Shown piece after piece: positions 52,541 to 61,428 of a stretch of 64,000 nucleotides of DNA; within the stretch, counting starts at the first letter, position 1, and every line of letters begins with the position of its first letter. The translations under genes and the position numbers were made by a program. The DNA comes from Mesorhizobium sp. L-8-3 (lineage in GTDB: Bacteria > Pseudomonadota > Alphaproteobacteria > Rhizobiales > Rhizobiaceae): positions 6,759,501 to 6,823,500 of the forward strand of contig NZ_AP023262.1 of assembly GCF_016756615.1 (NCBI RefSeq). The letters run 5' to 3'. The notes below the pieces were generated by a model. The model did not search any database, was not told the DNA's origin, and was given only the letters and a program-made list of their open reading frames with translations.

Positions 52541-53314
52541 TTGGGCGACATCTTCTCCAGGATCGAGCACTCGCGCACCGCCGACGAGGTCGTCGAGCAG
52601 ATCGAGAGCCTCATCCTGGAAGGCGTGCTGCGGGTCGGCGACCGCCTGCCCGGCGAACGTGAGCTTTCAAGACAGTTCGACGTGTCGCGCCCGATCCTGC
52701 GCGATGCGCTGAAGGCGCTGGAAGCGCGCGGGCTGATCGCGGCACGTCATGGCGGCGGCACCTATGTCGCCGACGTCATCGGCCAGATCTTCGCGCCCTC
52801 GGTGATGGAACTCATCGCATCGCACCCCAAGGCGGTGGCGGACTATCTCGAATACCGCCGCGACATCGAGGGCATTGCCGCCGAATATGCGGCCCGGCGT
52901 GCGACCGAGGACGACCGGGCGCTGCTTGCCGAGATCATGACGCGCATGGCCCTCGCCCATCAAAGCGGCGATGCCGGCGCGGAATCGGCGATCGACGTCG
53001 AATTCCACAGTGCCGTCGGCGAATGCGCGCACAATATCATCCTTCTCCACACGCTCCGCTCCTGCTATCGGCTGCTGTCGGACGGGATCCTGCGCAATCG
53101 CGCCATGATCTATCACCTGCCTGGTGTTCGCGAGAGGATCTTCGAGCAGCACCGCGCCATTCACGAGGCGATCGCGGCGAGGCAGCCGGCGCTCGCCCGA
53201 TCGGCGGCGGTCGAGCATATCGATTTCGTGCGCAGCGCCATGGCGGAAGCGGAACGCACCGGCGACTGGCAGCGCGTATCGCGGCTGCGGCTGAAGCAGA
53301 GGTCGTCGGGCTGA
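52541..53314 (+). CDS. FCD-type GntR regulator of 2-hydroxyacid utilisation (FadR subfamily)
   Basis: The protein has a GntR winged helix (LRVGDRLPGERELSRQFDVS, RPILRDALKALEARGLI) and a C-terminal FCD ligand domain with metal-site residues (DVEFHSAVGECAHN and the later H in AAVEHIDFV). It is related to LldR, PdhR and GlcC, which sense lactate, pyruvate or glycolate. I prefer TTG 52541 (257 aa, starting GDIFSRIEHSRTADEV) to the in-frame TTG 52481, which lies in an apparent promoter/operator. It is divergent from glcD and precedes lutA and lldD. Confidence 0.85.
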   Translation: MGDIFSRIEHSRTADEVVEQIESLILEGVLRVGDRLPGERELSRQFDVSRPILRDALKALEARGLIAARHGGGTYVADVIGQIFAPSVMELIASHPKAVADYLEYRRDIEGIAAEYAARRATEDDRALLAEIMTRMALAHQSGDAGAESAIDVEFHSAVGECAHNIILLHTLRSCYRLLSDGILRNRAMIYHLPGVRERIFEQHRAIHEAIAARQPALARSAAVEHIDFVRSAMAEAERTGDWQRVSRLRLKQRSSG

Positions 53315-53345
53315 ACCCCGGCTGGACTGGAGGGACCGAAGGAAA

Positions 53346-54179
53346 GTGCCGCAGACCGGGACGCAAATTGCCGTGACGGCGCAGGAGAAGCCAAGGGTCG
53401 GGCTGTTCGTCACCTGCCTGGTCGACCTGTTCCGCCCGAGCGTCGGTCTCGCCGCCGCTCGGCTGATCGAAGAGGCCGGCTGCAGGGTCGAGGTTCCGAT
53501 GGCGCAAGCCTGCTGCGGCCAGCCGGCCTTCGCCTCGGGCGACACGGCGGATGCACGCAGCGCGGCCGAAACGGCTATCGCCGCCTTCGAGGACTTCGAC
53601 CATGTGGTGGCTCCCTCCGGCGCCTGCGCCGGCATGCTGCGGAACCAGTATCCGACCCTGTTCCGGGGCGATCCGGCCTGGGAAACGCGCGCAAAAGACT
53701 TTGCGGCCAAGGTGCACGAACTGACCAGCTTCCTGGTCGACATATCAGGCGTGAAGGCGGTAGCCGCCGCGCGGGATGCGACCGCGACCTATCACGATGC
53801 CTGTTCCGGCTTCGGCGAGTTGGGCGTCAAGGACCCGCCGCGCGCGCTGCTGGCATCGGTCAAGGGCCTTAAGCTCGTCGAGATGCGCGATGCCGACGCC
53901 TGCTGCGGCTTCGGCGGCGCCGTCTGCGCGAAATATCCCGATCTCTCCAAGGCCAAGGCCGACCAGAAGGCCAGGGCGATCAGCGCCTCCGGCGCCGATC
54001 TGCTCATCGCCGGCGACCTCGGCTGCCTGATGAAGATCGCCGGCAAGCTCAAGCGCGAGGGTTCGGCGATCGAGGTCCGCCATGTCGCCGAGGTGCTGGC
54101 GGGCATGAACGACGACCCGCCGATCGGCGGACGCCGCGCCGGCCCCGCGCGGGACGCACCGACCGAAAGCGCCGCCTGA
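53346..54179 (+). CDS. lutA: CCG-domain (Fe-S) protein, LutA/LldE family
   Basis: This 277-residue protein has two CCG domains (GLFVTCLVDLFRP then AQACCGQPAF; YHDACSGFGELG then DACCGFGGAV), the LutA/LldE signature. In Bacillus and Shewanella such proteins work with LutB and LutC (LldF, LldG) to oxidise L-lactate. GTG 53346 follows GGAGGG. No lutB or lutC is present here; the next gene, 38 bp on, is the flavin L-lactate dehydrogenase lldD. The C-terminal 20 residues are variable. Confidence 0.88.
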   Translation: MPQTGTQIAVTAQEKPRVGLFVTCLVDLFRPSVGLAAARLIEEAGCRVEVPMAQACCGQPAFASGDTADARSAAETAIAAFEDFDHVVAPSGACAGMLRNQYPTLFRGDPAWETRAKDFAAKVHELTSFLVDISGVKAVAAARDATATYHDACSGFGELGVKDPPRALLASVKGLKLVEMRDADACCGFGGAVCAKYPDLSKAKADQKARAISASGADLLIAGDLGCLMKIAGKLKREGSAIEVRHVAEVLAGMNDDPPIGGRRAGPARDAPTESAA

Positions 54180-54217
54180 CACCGAAAGAGACGCCCTCCA
54201 ACCAACCGGGTTAGACC

Positions 54218-55351
54218 ATGACCACCATCGTCGAAATCAACGACCTCAAGGAACTGGCCCGCCGTCGGGTACCGAAGATGTTCTTCGACTACGCGAACTC
54301 CGGCGCCTGGACGGAGAGCACCTATCGGGCGAACGAGGCGGATTTCGCCAAGATCAAGCTTCGACAGCGCGTTCTGGTCGATATGACGGACCGTTCGCTC
54401 GAGACGACGATGATCGGCCAGAAGGTGGCGATGCCGGTGGCGCTGGCGCCGACGGGGCTGACCGGCATGCAGCATGCCGACGGTGAAATCCTGGCGGCGC
54501 AGGCGGCGGAGGAATTCGGCGTTCCCTTCACCTTGTCGACCATGAGCATCTGCTCGCTTGAGGACGTCGCCGCGGCCACGAGCAAGCCGATCTGGTTCCA
54601 GCTCTACGTCATGCGCGACCGGGATTTCGTGCTGAACCTCATCGACCGCGCGAAAGCGGCAAGCTGCTCCGCCTTGGTGCTGACGCTCGACCTGCAGATC
54701 CTCGGCCAGCGCCACAAGGACGTCCGCAACGGGCTGTCGGCACCGCCGCGCTTCACCCCCAAGCACATCTACCAGATGGCGACCCGGCCGCGCTGGTGCC
54801 TCGGCATGCTCGGCACCAAGCGCCGTACCTTCGGCAATATCGTCGGCCACGCCAAGGGCGTCGGCGACCTCTCCTCGCTTTCCTCCTGGACCAATGAGCA
54901 GTTCGATCCCAGGCTCTCATGGAAGGACGTCACCTGGATCAAGGAGCGCTGGGGCGGCAAGTTGATCCTGAAGGGCATTCTCGACAAGGAGGACGCGTTG
55001 CGGGCCGTCGACACCGGCGCCGACGCCATCATCGTCTCCAACCACGGCGGCCGGCAGCTCGACGGCGCGCCTTCCTCGATCACCGCCCTGCCCGGCATTG
55101 CCGACGCGGTGGGCGACAAGATCGAGCTTCACCTCGACGGCGGCATCCGGTCCGGGCAGGACGTGCTCAAGGCGCTTTGCCTGGGCGCCAAAGGAACCTA
55201 TATCGGCCGCCCTTTCCTCTATGGGCTCGGCGCCTTCGGCAAGCAGGGCGTGACGATGGCGCTGGAGATCATCCGCAAGGAGCTCGACATCACCATGGCC
55301 TTGTGCGGCAAGCGCAACATCGAGGACGCGGGTCCCGATTTGCTGTATTAA
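54218..55351 (+). CDS. lldD: FMN-dependent L-lactate dehydrogenase (alpha-hydroxy-acid oxidase family)
   Basis: The 377-residue TIM-barrel flavoprotein has the FMN/catalytic signature SNHGGRQLDGAPSS, with the active-site His. It also has ALAPTGLTGMQHADGEIL near the N-terminus and LDGGIRSGQDVLKALCLGA in the phosphate-binding region. It oxidises L-lactate to pyruvate and reduces quinone at the inner membrane. It is the third gene after gntR and lutA. Its stop codon overlaps the first base of a RIME1-like repeat. Confidence 0.93.
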   Translation: MTTIVEINDLKELARRRVPKMFFDYANSGAWTESTYRANEADFAKIKLRQRVLVDMTDRSLETTMIGQKVAMPVALAPTGLTGMQHADGEILAAQAAEEFGVPFTLSTMSICSLEDVAAATSKPIWFQLYVMRDRDFVLNLIDRAKAASCSALVLTLDLQILGQRHKDVRNGLSAPPRFTPKHIYQMATRPRWCLGMLGTKRRTFGNIVGHAKGVGDLSSLSSWTNEQFDPRLSWKDVTWIKERWGGKLILKGILDKEDALRAVDTGADAIIVSNHGGRQLDGAPSSITALPGIADAVGDKIELHLDGGIRSGQDVLKALCLGAKGTYIGRPFLYGLGAFGKQGVTMALEIIRKELDITMALCGKRNIEDAGPDLLY

Positions 55352-55450
55352 AGCATGTCTCCCGAAAGTGGGCACCGGTTTCGGGACAAAGACATGCGTC
55401 AAATCAAAGACCGACAGCGTGTTGCGTGAATCCACGCAACACGCTGTAGG
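55351..55450. repeat. RIME1-like double-palindrome intergenic repeat, copy B
   Basis: This 100-bp copy is closely similar to 4361-4470. Its first hairpin is GCATGTC/GACATGC with CCCGAAA/TTTCGGG. Its second is ACAGCGTGTTGCGTG/CACGCAACACGCTGT with a four-base loop (perfect 15-bp arms). The sequence of hairpin 2 differs from copy A but pairing is preserved by compensating changes. It starts exactly at the lldD stop codon. Confidence 0.88.
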
Positions 55451-55487
55451 GAGCTAACCGACTGAACAAAGATCGGCAGGCTGGAGA

Positions 55488-56225
55488 TTGAGCGGCATCC
55501 ATTTCGAGGAGGCCAGGGGGCCCGACGGCATCCGCCTCTATGCGATCGGCGACGTGCATGGCTGCCGCGACCATCTGGCCGAGATGCATAGGCTGATCCA
55601 TGCGGAAATCATAAGCGACAAGCCGGCCGACTGGCGCATCATCCATCTCGGGGACTACGTCGACCGGGGGCCCGATTCCAGGGGCGTGATCGACTTCCTG
55701 ATCGGCGCGATGCAGGCCGACGACCGGGTGCTTGCGCTCGCCGGCAATCACGATGTCGGCTTCCTCGAATTCCTCGCCGAGCCCGACCCGTATGGTCTGT
55801 TCGCGCGGTACGGCGGGTTGGAGACGGCTCGTTCCTACGGCGTGGAGATCGATCTTGCCGATGCCGACCGCTTCCGTGAAAGCTGCGCGGCCCTCGCCGA
55901 AGCCGTGCCGCCGGCGCATGTGGCCTTCCTGCGCGGACTCGGCTTCTCGGCCACCTTCGGCGACTTCTTCTTCTGTCACGCCGGCGTTCGCCCCGGCACT
56001 TCGCTGGACCGTCAGGACACGCAGGACCTGATCTGGATCCGCGATACCTTCCTCAACCATTCCGGGCTGTTCGAGAAGGTGGTGGTGCACGGCCACACGC
56101 CCGTCCTGGCGCCCGAGGTCCTTGCCAACAGGGTCAATGTCGACTCGGCCGCCTTCCAGTCGGGCCGGCTGACCGCGCTCGCGATCGACGGCGCACAGAA
56201 GCGCCTGTTCGCGGTCAAAGGTTGA
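55488..56225 (+). CDS. Metallophosphoesterase (serine/threonine protein phosphatase-like)
   Basis: This 245-residue protein has the PPP/calcineurin metal motifs in order: GDVHGC, GDYVDRGPDSRG, GNHD, and later histidines in FFCHAG and VHGHTP. It is probably a cytoplasmic bis-tetraphosphatase or protein phosphatase of the bacterial PrpA/ApaH-like group. TTG 55488 follows CTGGAG; no ATG fits. It is single, just after the repeat. Confidence 0.9.
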   Translation: MSGIHFEEARGPDGIRLYAIGDVHGCRDHLAEMHRLIHAEIISDKPADWRIIHLGDYVDRGPDSRGVIDFLIGAMQADDRVLALAGNHDVGFLEFLAEPDPYGLFARYGGLETARSYGVEIDLADADRFRESCAALAEAVPPAHVAFLRGLGFSATFGDFFFCHAGVRPGTSLDRQDTQDLIWIRDTFLNHSGLFEKVVVHGHTPVLAPEVLANRVNVDSAAFQSGRLTALAIDGAQKRLFAVKG

Positions 56226-56281
56226 CGGCCGCGATTCTCGGGGCAACCCTTGTGCGTCCGAAAGGCGCGCGGGACTTTATT

Positions 56282-56455
56282 TCAGTGAACCGTCCCCGTG
56301 ATGCCGTAGCCGTCGACGACGACCGCATGGTCGCCCGACGCGTCGGCGGCATAGATGCCAAAGCCGCACACGGCGATGGCGGCAATCATCAGGAAGGACA
56401 GGAGCGCGGCTCTCACGGGGTTCATCTCGGCTGAGGCTTCCTGAGTATTTGACAT
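56282..56455 (-). CDS. Small single-pass membrane protein, hypothetical
   Basis: A 57-codon frame encodes MSNTQEASAEMNPVRAALLS followed by a membrane helix (FLMIAAIAVCGFGIYA) and a short polar tail ending VDGYGITGTVH. The ribosome site is weak at both candidate ATGs (56455 and 30 bp downstream). It fits small inner-membrane or exported proteins but has no recognised family. Confidence 0.45.
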   Translation of the reverse strand: MSNTQEASAEMNPVRAALLSFLMIAAIAVCGFGIYAADASGDHAVVVDGYGITGTVH

Positions 56456-56650
56456 GATCGAGGTTACGAAACGGTTTCGAGGGCTGAAACCGTGGGCTGC
56501 TGCGCAGGAGCGGCGCCCTTCTAGCCGCGCCTCCGTCCGGTCGCCAGCCGCCATCGCGGCCGTCCACACAGGAAAATCGGCGGCGTGGCGGATATGTCAC
56601 GCCCATGAAGAGAGCCGCCTTGCCGACCCGCTGACGGGAAAACTGCCTTC

Positions 56651-57355
56651 TTACGCCCGGATGAGGCGCACCCAGGCCCGCGCGATGGCGAGGCCCGCGG
56701 CATCGGCCTGCGGGCCGTGCCTGGCCGCCTCGCTTTGATGGCGCGCGGCCCAGCCCGGCTGGCGCGTGGCGAGAACATCGGCGAAGCCCGTGCTCCATTC
56801 GCCGACCAAAGCGCGGTCAGCCTCGAAATGGAATTGCGTGGCGTAGGTCGCCCGCCCGATGCGGAACGCCTGGTTGGCGACGGTTGCGCTCGAAGCCAGC
56901 CTCACCGCGCCATCCGGCAGCGAGAAGGTGTCGTCGTGCCACTGGAAGATGGGGAAGCTTTCGGGCAGGCCGCCGAGCACCGGATCGTCCTTGGCTTCGG
57001 CGGTCAGGCCGACCTGGTGCCAGCCAAACTCGGTGGCGCCGCCGATCTGGTTCCTGCCGCCATAGGCACGGGCCAGCAACTGGCTGCCGAGGCAGATGCC
57101 GAGCACGGCGCGGTCGCGGCGCTCGAAATCGCGCAGCAGTTCGAGCAGAGCGGGAATGTAGGGATAGGCGTCGTCATCGAGCGCATTCTGGCCGCCGCCC
57201 AGGATCACTGCAGCGGCGTGTCGCGAGGCGTCGATCGGCAGGGGTTCGCCGCGATGGACCTCGCGGATGTCAAGGTCGGCGCCGGCCTCGGCGAGCGCCG
57301 CGCCGACCTGGCCGAGGCCGGTCTTGTCATAGTTCTGGACGACGAGGACCCGCAT
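56651..57355 (-). CDS. Class I glutamine amidotransferase-like protein (GMP synthase GATase domain type)
   Basis: This 234-residue single-domain protein has the nucleophile elbow GICLGSQLLA and the His-Glu pair in ATQFHFEAD, completing the Cys-His-Glu triad. VILGGGQNALDDDAYPYIP is typical of stand-alone GATase1 proteins related to GuaA-N or to gamma-glutamyl hydrolases of polyamine/amine breakdown. Acceptor partner unknown. It diverges from an unknown conserved gene across 84 bp. Confidence 0.87.
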   Translation of the reverse strand: MRVLVVQNYDKTGLGQVGAALAEAGADLDIREVHRGEPLPIDASRHAAAVILGGGQNALDDDAYPYIPALLELLRDFERRDRAVLGICLGSQLLARAYGGRNQIGGATEFGWHQVGLTAEAKDDPVLGGLPESFPIFQWHDDTFSLPDGAVRLASSATVANQAFRIGRATYATQFHFEADRALVGEWSTGFADVLATRQPGWAARHQSEAARHGPQADAAGLAIARAWVRLIRA

Positions 57356-57439
57356 CGCCGGCTGCTCCGGTTATGAAATGGAATGACATCAGACGGCCGA
57401 GCGATAGCATGGGGTTCGAAACAGGCAAAGGGCGCGAAA

Positions 57440-58087
57440 ATGCCGCTGCAGAACAGAGTGGATCCGTTGGGGCAAATCCATGCCGTGCCCTGGCGCGGCA
57501 CCTTCACCGGCAATCGCGGCGTCATCCACGACCCCGCAACCAGGACGCTCCTGAAGAGGCGCTGGTCAACCCACGCCTGGCTGATCTGCGTCTGCGACTT
57601 CCGCGGTCGCAGGCGCGAGGTGATGGGCCGCAACGCGCCCTCCGGCAATGCCGGCTGGACGGAGCTGTTCTTCCTGGACGAGGTGACGGCGCTGGCAGCC
57701 GGGCACCGCCCCTGCTTCTACTGCCGACGCGAACGGGCCGCGGCCTTCGTCGCCTGCTGCGCCCAGGTCTTCGGCAGGTCTGCGCCGCGCGCGACGGAAC
57801 TCGACACGAGGCTCCATGCGGAACGGCTGATATCCGGCGGCCCCTTCGTCGCCGTCGAGGACGAAGCCGCCTTCACCGCCCTTCCCGACGGGGCCGTGCT
57901 CCGCAGCGGCGAGCACTGTTTCGCCAAGCATGGCGGCGCGCTGCGCCTGTGGACGTTCCGGGGTTACGGCGAGCGGCTGACATTCCGGCAGATCGGCCGG
58001 CTCCAGCTCCTGACGCCGCCGACGACGCTCGTCGCGTTGAAGGCCGGCTATGGTCCTGCCTGGCACAATTCAATTCGGCTTCGCTGA
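57440..58087 (+). CDS. Conserved protein of unknown function with CxxC motif
   Basis: The 215-residue protein has no signal peptide or membrane helix. Notable features are GQIHAVPWRGTFTGNRGVIH at the N-terminus, a GHRPCFYCRRERAAAF segment (Cys92 and Cys95) followed by Cys106-Cys107, and a C-terminal LTPPTTLVALKAGYGPAWH. The CxxC with flanking His and Arg suggests a metal-binding knuckle. It looks like a well-folded conserved protein but I cannot assign a family. ATG 57440 follows AAAGGGCG; a start 57 bp earlier is possible. Confidence 0.75.
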   Translation: MPLQNRVDPLGQIHAVPWRGTFTGNRGVIHDPATRTLLKRRWSTHAWLICVCDFRGRRREVMGRNAPSGNAGWTELFFLDEVTALAAGHRPCFYCRRERAAAFVACCAQVFGRSAPRATELDTRLHAERLISGGPFVAVEDEAAFTALPDGAVLRSGEHCFAKHGGALRLWTFRGYGERLTFRQIGRLQLLTPPTTLVALKAGYGPAWHNSIRLR

Positions 58088-58193
58088 CCTGCCCGCTCGA
58101 TCATGGTCGCGATTGCCCGAAGCGCCAGCGGCATTCGGGGCCAATCCCTTTGCGGGACTTGACCACGGCTTCTTCCCGTAAGATGTCTCCGGC

Positions 58194-58937
58194 ATGCGTG
58201 CGAACTACAGAATGCAGCGGCTTTTCGTTCCACTGGACCTTTCCCAAGGGACTGAGATCGAACCCGACCCGCAGCAGGGGCATTATCTCGGCAACGTGCT
58301 GCGGCTGCGCGAGGGCGCGCAACTGCTGATCTTCAACGGACGCGACGGCGAATGGCTGGCCGAAGTGACGGCGATGACGCGCAAGAAGGTAACGCTGGCG
58401 GCGCTCGCCCAGGTGCGAGGCCAGCCGCCGCATCCCGAGTTGCTCTATTGCTTCGCGCCCCTGAAGCAGGGCCGCCTCGACTATCTCGTCCAGAAGGCGG
58501 TCGAGATGGGGGCGGGCGTGCTGCAGCCCGTCATCACCCAGCATACCCAGATGTCGACCGTAGGTATCGACCGGCTGCAGGCCAATGTGATCGAGGCGGC
58601 CGAGCAATGCGGCATCCTGGCCATCCCCCGTGTCGAGGAGCCGATCAAGCTCGACCGGTTGCTCTGGCTGTGGGAGCCGGGCCGGCGGCTGATCTTCTGC
58701 GACGAAGGCTCCGACACCAACAATCCGGTGCCGATCCTGTCGACCATCGCCGAACGCAAGCTCGGCCTGCTCATCGGCCCCGAGGGGGGCTTCTCGGAGG
58801 AGGAGCGCCAGCAGCTCAGGGCCCTGCCCTTCGTGACGCCCATCCCGCTGGGACCACGAATCCTGCGCGCCGACACCGCCGGCGTCGCCGCGCTCGCCGT
58901 GATCCAGGCCACCATCGGCGACTGGAACGTTCAATGA
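58194..58937 (+). CDS. rsmE: 16S rRNA (uracil(1498)-N3)-methyltransferase RsmE
   Basis: This 247-residue SPOUT enzyme methylates U1498 in the 30S decoding region. The N-terminal PUA-like domain (HYLGNVLRLREG) and the knotted SAM site GPEGGFSEEE ... LGPRILRADTAGVAAL are intact. Another Met at residue 7 (MQRLFV) could be the start. It precedes gshA by 91 bp, a common Rhizobiales order. Confidence 0.95.
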   Translation: MRANYRMQRLFVPLDLSQGTEIEPDPQQGHYLGNVLRLREGAQLLIFNGRDGEWLAEVTAMTRKKVTLAALAQVRGQPPHPELLYCFAPLKQGRLDYLVQKAVEMGAGVLQPVITQHTQMSTVGIDRLQANVIEAAEQCGILAIPRVEEPIKLDRLLWLWEPGRRLIFCDEGSDTNNPVPILSTIAERKLGLLIGPEGGFSEEERQQLRALPFVTPIPLGPRILRADTAGVAALAVIQATIGDWNVQ

Positions 58938-59028
58938 CAGTTGATGTCAGGGTCAGGATTTTTCGCTTGATCGCCCCGGCTCCGATCGTCCATCAAGCGC
59001 CGGCATCCGGGCGGCGGGAGAACTGACG

Positions 59029-60402
59029 ATGGCACGCGATACGACCGATTTCCAGCCCATCGAGGGCCTGGATGAGCTCGTCGCCTATCTTGCCGCCGGC
59101 AACAAGCCGCGCGACCGCTGGCGGATCGGCACCGAGCACGAGAAATTCCCCTTCTATGTCGACGGCAATGCGCCCGTTCCCTATGGCGGTGAACGCGGCA
59201 TCCGGGCGCTGCTTGAAGGCATGCAAAGGACGCTCGGCTGGGATCCGATCATGGATGCCGGCCGCATCATCGGCCTGGTCGAGCCGACCGGCCAGGGCGC
59301 GATCTCGCTCGAGCCAGGCGGCCAGTTCGAGCTTTCCGGCGCGCCCCTGGAGACGATCCACCAGACCTGCCGTGAGGGCAATGCGCATCTGGCGCAGTTG
59401 CGCGAGATCGCCGAGCCGCTGGGCATCCGTTTCCTCGGCCTCGGCGGCAGTCCGAAATGGACGCTCGCTGAAACGCCGAAAATGCCGAAGTCGCGCTACG
59501 ACATCATGACCAACTACATGCCCAAGGTGGGGACCAAGGGCCTGGACATGATGTATCGCACCTGCACGATCCAGGTGAACCTCGATTTCTCCAGCGAGAC
59601 CGACATGCGCCGCAAGATGCAGGTTTCGCTGAAATTGCAGCCGCTTGCGACAGCACTGTTCGCCAATTCGCCCTTCACCGAAGGCCGCCCGAACGGCCTG
59701 CAATCATGGCGCGGCGATATCTGGCGCGACACCGACAACCAGCGCTCGGGCCTGCTGCCTTTCTGTTTCGCCCCCGATTTCGGCTTCGCCGACTATGTCG
59801 AATGGGCGCTCGACGTGCCGATGTATTTCGTCATCCGCGACGGACGCTACCACGACGTGACCCATGTCACCTTCCGCCAGTTCATGGACGGCGCGCTCAG
59901 CAACAGCGTCCCGCAGGGCCTGCCGACCATGGGCGACTGGGCCAATCATCTCTCGACCCTGTTCCCGGATGTGCGCCTGAAGCGCTTCCTCGAAATGCGC
60001 GGCGCCGACGGCGGCCCCTGGCGCCGCATCTGCGCCCTGCCCGCCTTCTGGGTCGGGTTGCTTTACGACGAGGCAGCCCTCGACGCCGCCGAGGCGCTGA
60101 CCCGCGGTTGGACCTATGAGGACGTTCGCGCCATGCGCGACGCGGCGCCGGCCGGCGGGCTCGGAGTGCCCTTCGGTTCCGGCACGTTGCGCGACGTCGC
60201 CCGGGAGGCCCTCGCCATCTCGCACACCGGCCTAACGAATCGCGGCCGCAAGAACCGCGACGGATATGACGAGACGCATTTCCTGTCGCCGCTCGACGAG
60301 GTCGTGGCGCGCGGCACGACCAGCGCCGAGGAGATGCTAAACGCCTATCACACGCGTTGGGGCGACTCGATCGAACCGGTCTTCCTCGAATACGCCTATT
60401 GA
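59029..60402 (+). CDS. gshA: Glutamate-cysteine ligase (plant/proteobacterial type)
   Basis: The 457-residue enzyme makes gamma-glutamylcysteine, the first step of glutathione synthesis. RIGTEHEKFPFY and LEPGGQFELSGAPL carry the glutamate and metal ligands, and NYMPKVGTKGLDMMYRTC is the redox-sensitive region of this branch. The Cys in RTCTIQ is conserved. It belongs to the GCS2-like group shared with plants and alphaproteobacteria, not the E. coli type. No gshB is adjacent. Confidence 0.95.
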   Translation: MARDTTDFQPIEGLDELVAYLAAGNKPRDRWRIGTEHEKFPFYVDGNAPVPYGGERGIRALLEGMQRTLGWDPIMDAGRIIGLVEPTGQGAISLEPGGQFELSGAPLETIHQTCREGNAHLAQLREIAEPLGIRFLGLGGSPKWTLAETPKMPKSRYDIMTNYMPKVGTKGLDMMYRTCTIQVNLDFSSETDMRRKMQVSLKLQPLATALFANSPFTEGRPNGLQSWRGDIWRDTDNQRSGLLPFCFAPDFGFADYVEWALDVPMYFVIRDGRYHDVTHVTFRQFMDGALSNSVPQGLPTMGDWANHLSTLFPDVRLKRFLEMRGADGGPWRRICALPAFWVGLLYDEAALDAAEALTRGWTYEDVRAMRDAAPAGGLGVPFGSGTLRDVAREALAISHTGLTNRGRKNRDGYDETHFLSPLDEVVARGTTSAEEMLNAYHTRWGDSIEPVFLEYAY

Positions 60403-60516
60403 CGGGGCGCGTGCGCCCGCACGCGAAGCCACTTCATTCGGCCGGGAAAAGGCTCTAGCCTATGGACCACGGCGCCGGACCGCCGTCCGGCGCGGGAGGA
60501 TCACGAGGAGGTTCCC

Positions 60517-61428
60517 ATGCCCAATCTGTTCGACACGCTCGCCAACGCCCAGAACGGCGGCGGCATGGAGGCGCTGGCCCGCCGGTTCAATCTCTCCCAG
60601 GAGCAGGCCCAGGCCGCGGTGGAGGCGCTGCTGCCGGCCTTCAGCCAGGGGTTGAAGCGCAACACGTCGGACCCCTATGGCGTCGGCGCCTTCCTGTCGG
60701 GCCTCTCCAGCGGCCAACATGCCCACTATTTCGACGACGCCGCGGACGCCTTCTCGCCACAAGGCACGGCCGACGGCAACGACATTCTCGGCCAGATCTT
60801 CGGCTCCAAGGATCTGAGCCGGGCCGTCGCCTCCCAGGCCGCCCAGGCAACCGGCATCGGCCAGCAGGTGCTGCAACAGATGCTGCCGGCCGTGGCCGCC
60901 ATGATCATGGGCGGGCTGTTCAAGCAATCGACCAACCAGATGCAGGCCGGTGGCTTCGGCAGCGCGAGCAACCCGCTCCAGGAGATCATCGAGCAGATGA
61001 TGAAGCAGGGCGGCGGTCTCGGCATGCCGCAGGCGCCTCAACCGCGGCAAGCGCCGCAGCCGGCAGACCCCTTCGACAATCCGTTCGGCAAGATCCTCCA
61101 GGACATGTTCGGCGGCGGTGCGCAGCAGGCGCCCCAGCAACGGCAACAGGCGCCCCGGCAGCCGCAGCAGATGCCCGGCGGTTATGGCGGCAACCCGCTC
61201 GGGCGGATATTCGAGGAGATGCTGCGCGGCGGCCAGGCGACTCAGCCGGAACCTTCCCCCGAACCGCAGCCACAGCGGCGCGCCAATCCCGGCGAGCGTC
61301 CGCGCAACCCCTATGACGACCTGTTCGGCGACATGTTCGAGACGGGCACGAAGCAGCGCGACGATTATCAGAAGGGCGTGGAGTCGATCTTCGACCAGTT
61401 CGTGAGGGGCATGGACCGCTATCGCTGA
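60517..61428 (+). CDS. DUF937-family protein with Gln/Pro-rich tail
   Basis: The 303-residue protein has a DUF937 region (about 1-140; MEALARRFNLSQEQAQAAVE, LLPAFSQGL, ILGQIFGSKDLSRAVASQAA and LPAVAAMIMGGL). A low-complexity segment rich in Gln, Pro and Gly (about 165-260) contains short repeats of the type NPFGKILQDMF, NPLGRIFEEML and NPYDDLFGDMF. Function unknown. A hairpin CGAAGCGC/GCGCTTCG follows the stop at 61429-61449. Confidence 0.85.
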   Translation: MPNLFDTLANAQNGGGMEALARRFNLSQEQAQAAVEALLPAFSQGLKRNTSDPYGVGAFLSGLSSGQHAHYFDDAADAFSPQGTADGNDILGQIFGSKDLSRAVASQAAQATGIGQQVLQQMLPAVAAMIMGGLFKQSTNQMQAGGFGSASNPLQEIIEQMMKQGGGLGMPQAPQPRQAPQPADPFDNPFGKILQDMFGGGAQQAPQQRQQAPRQPQQMPGGYGGNPLGRIFEEMLRGGQATQPEPSPEPQPQRRANPGERPRNPYDDLFGDMFETGTKQRDDYQKGVESIFDQFVRGMDRYR

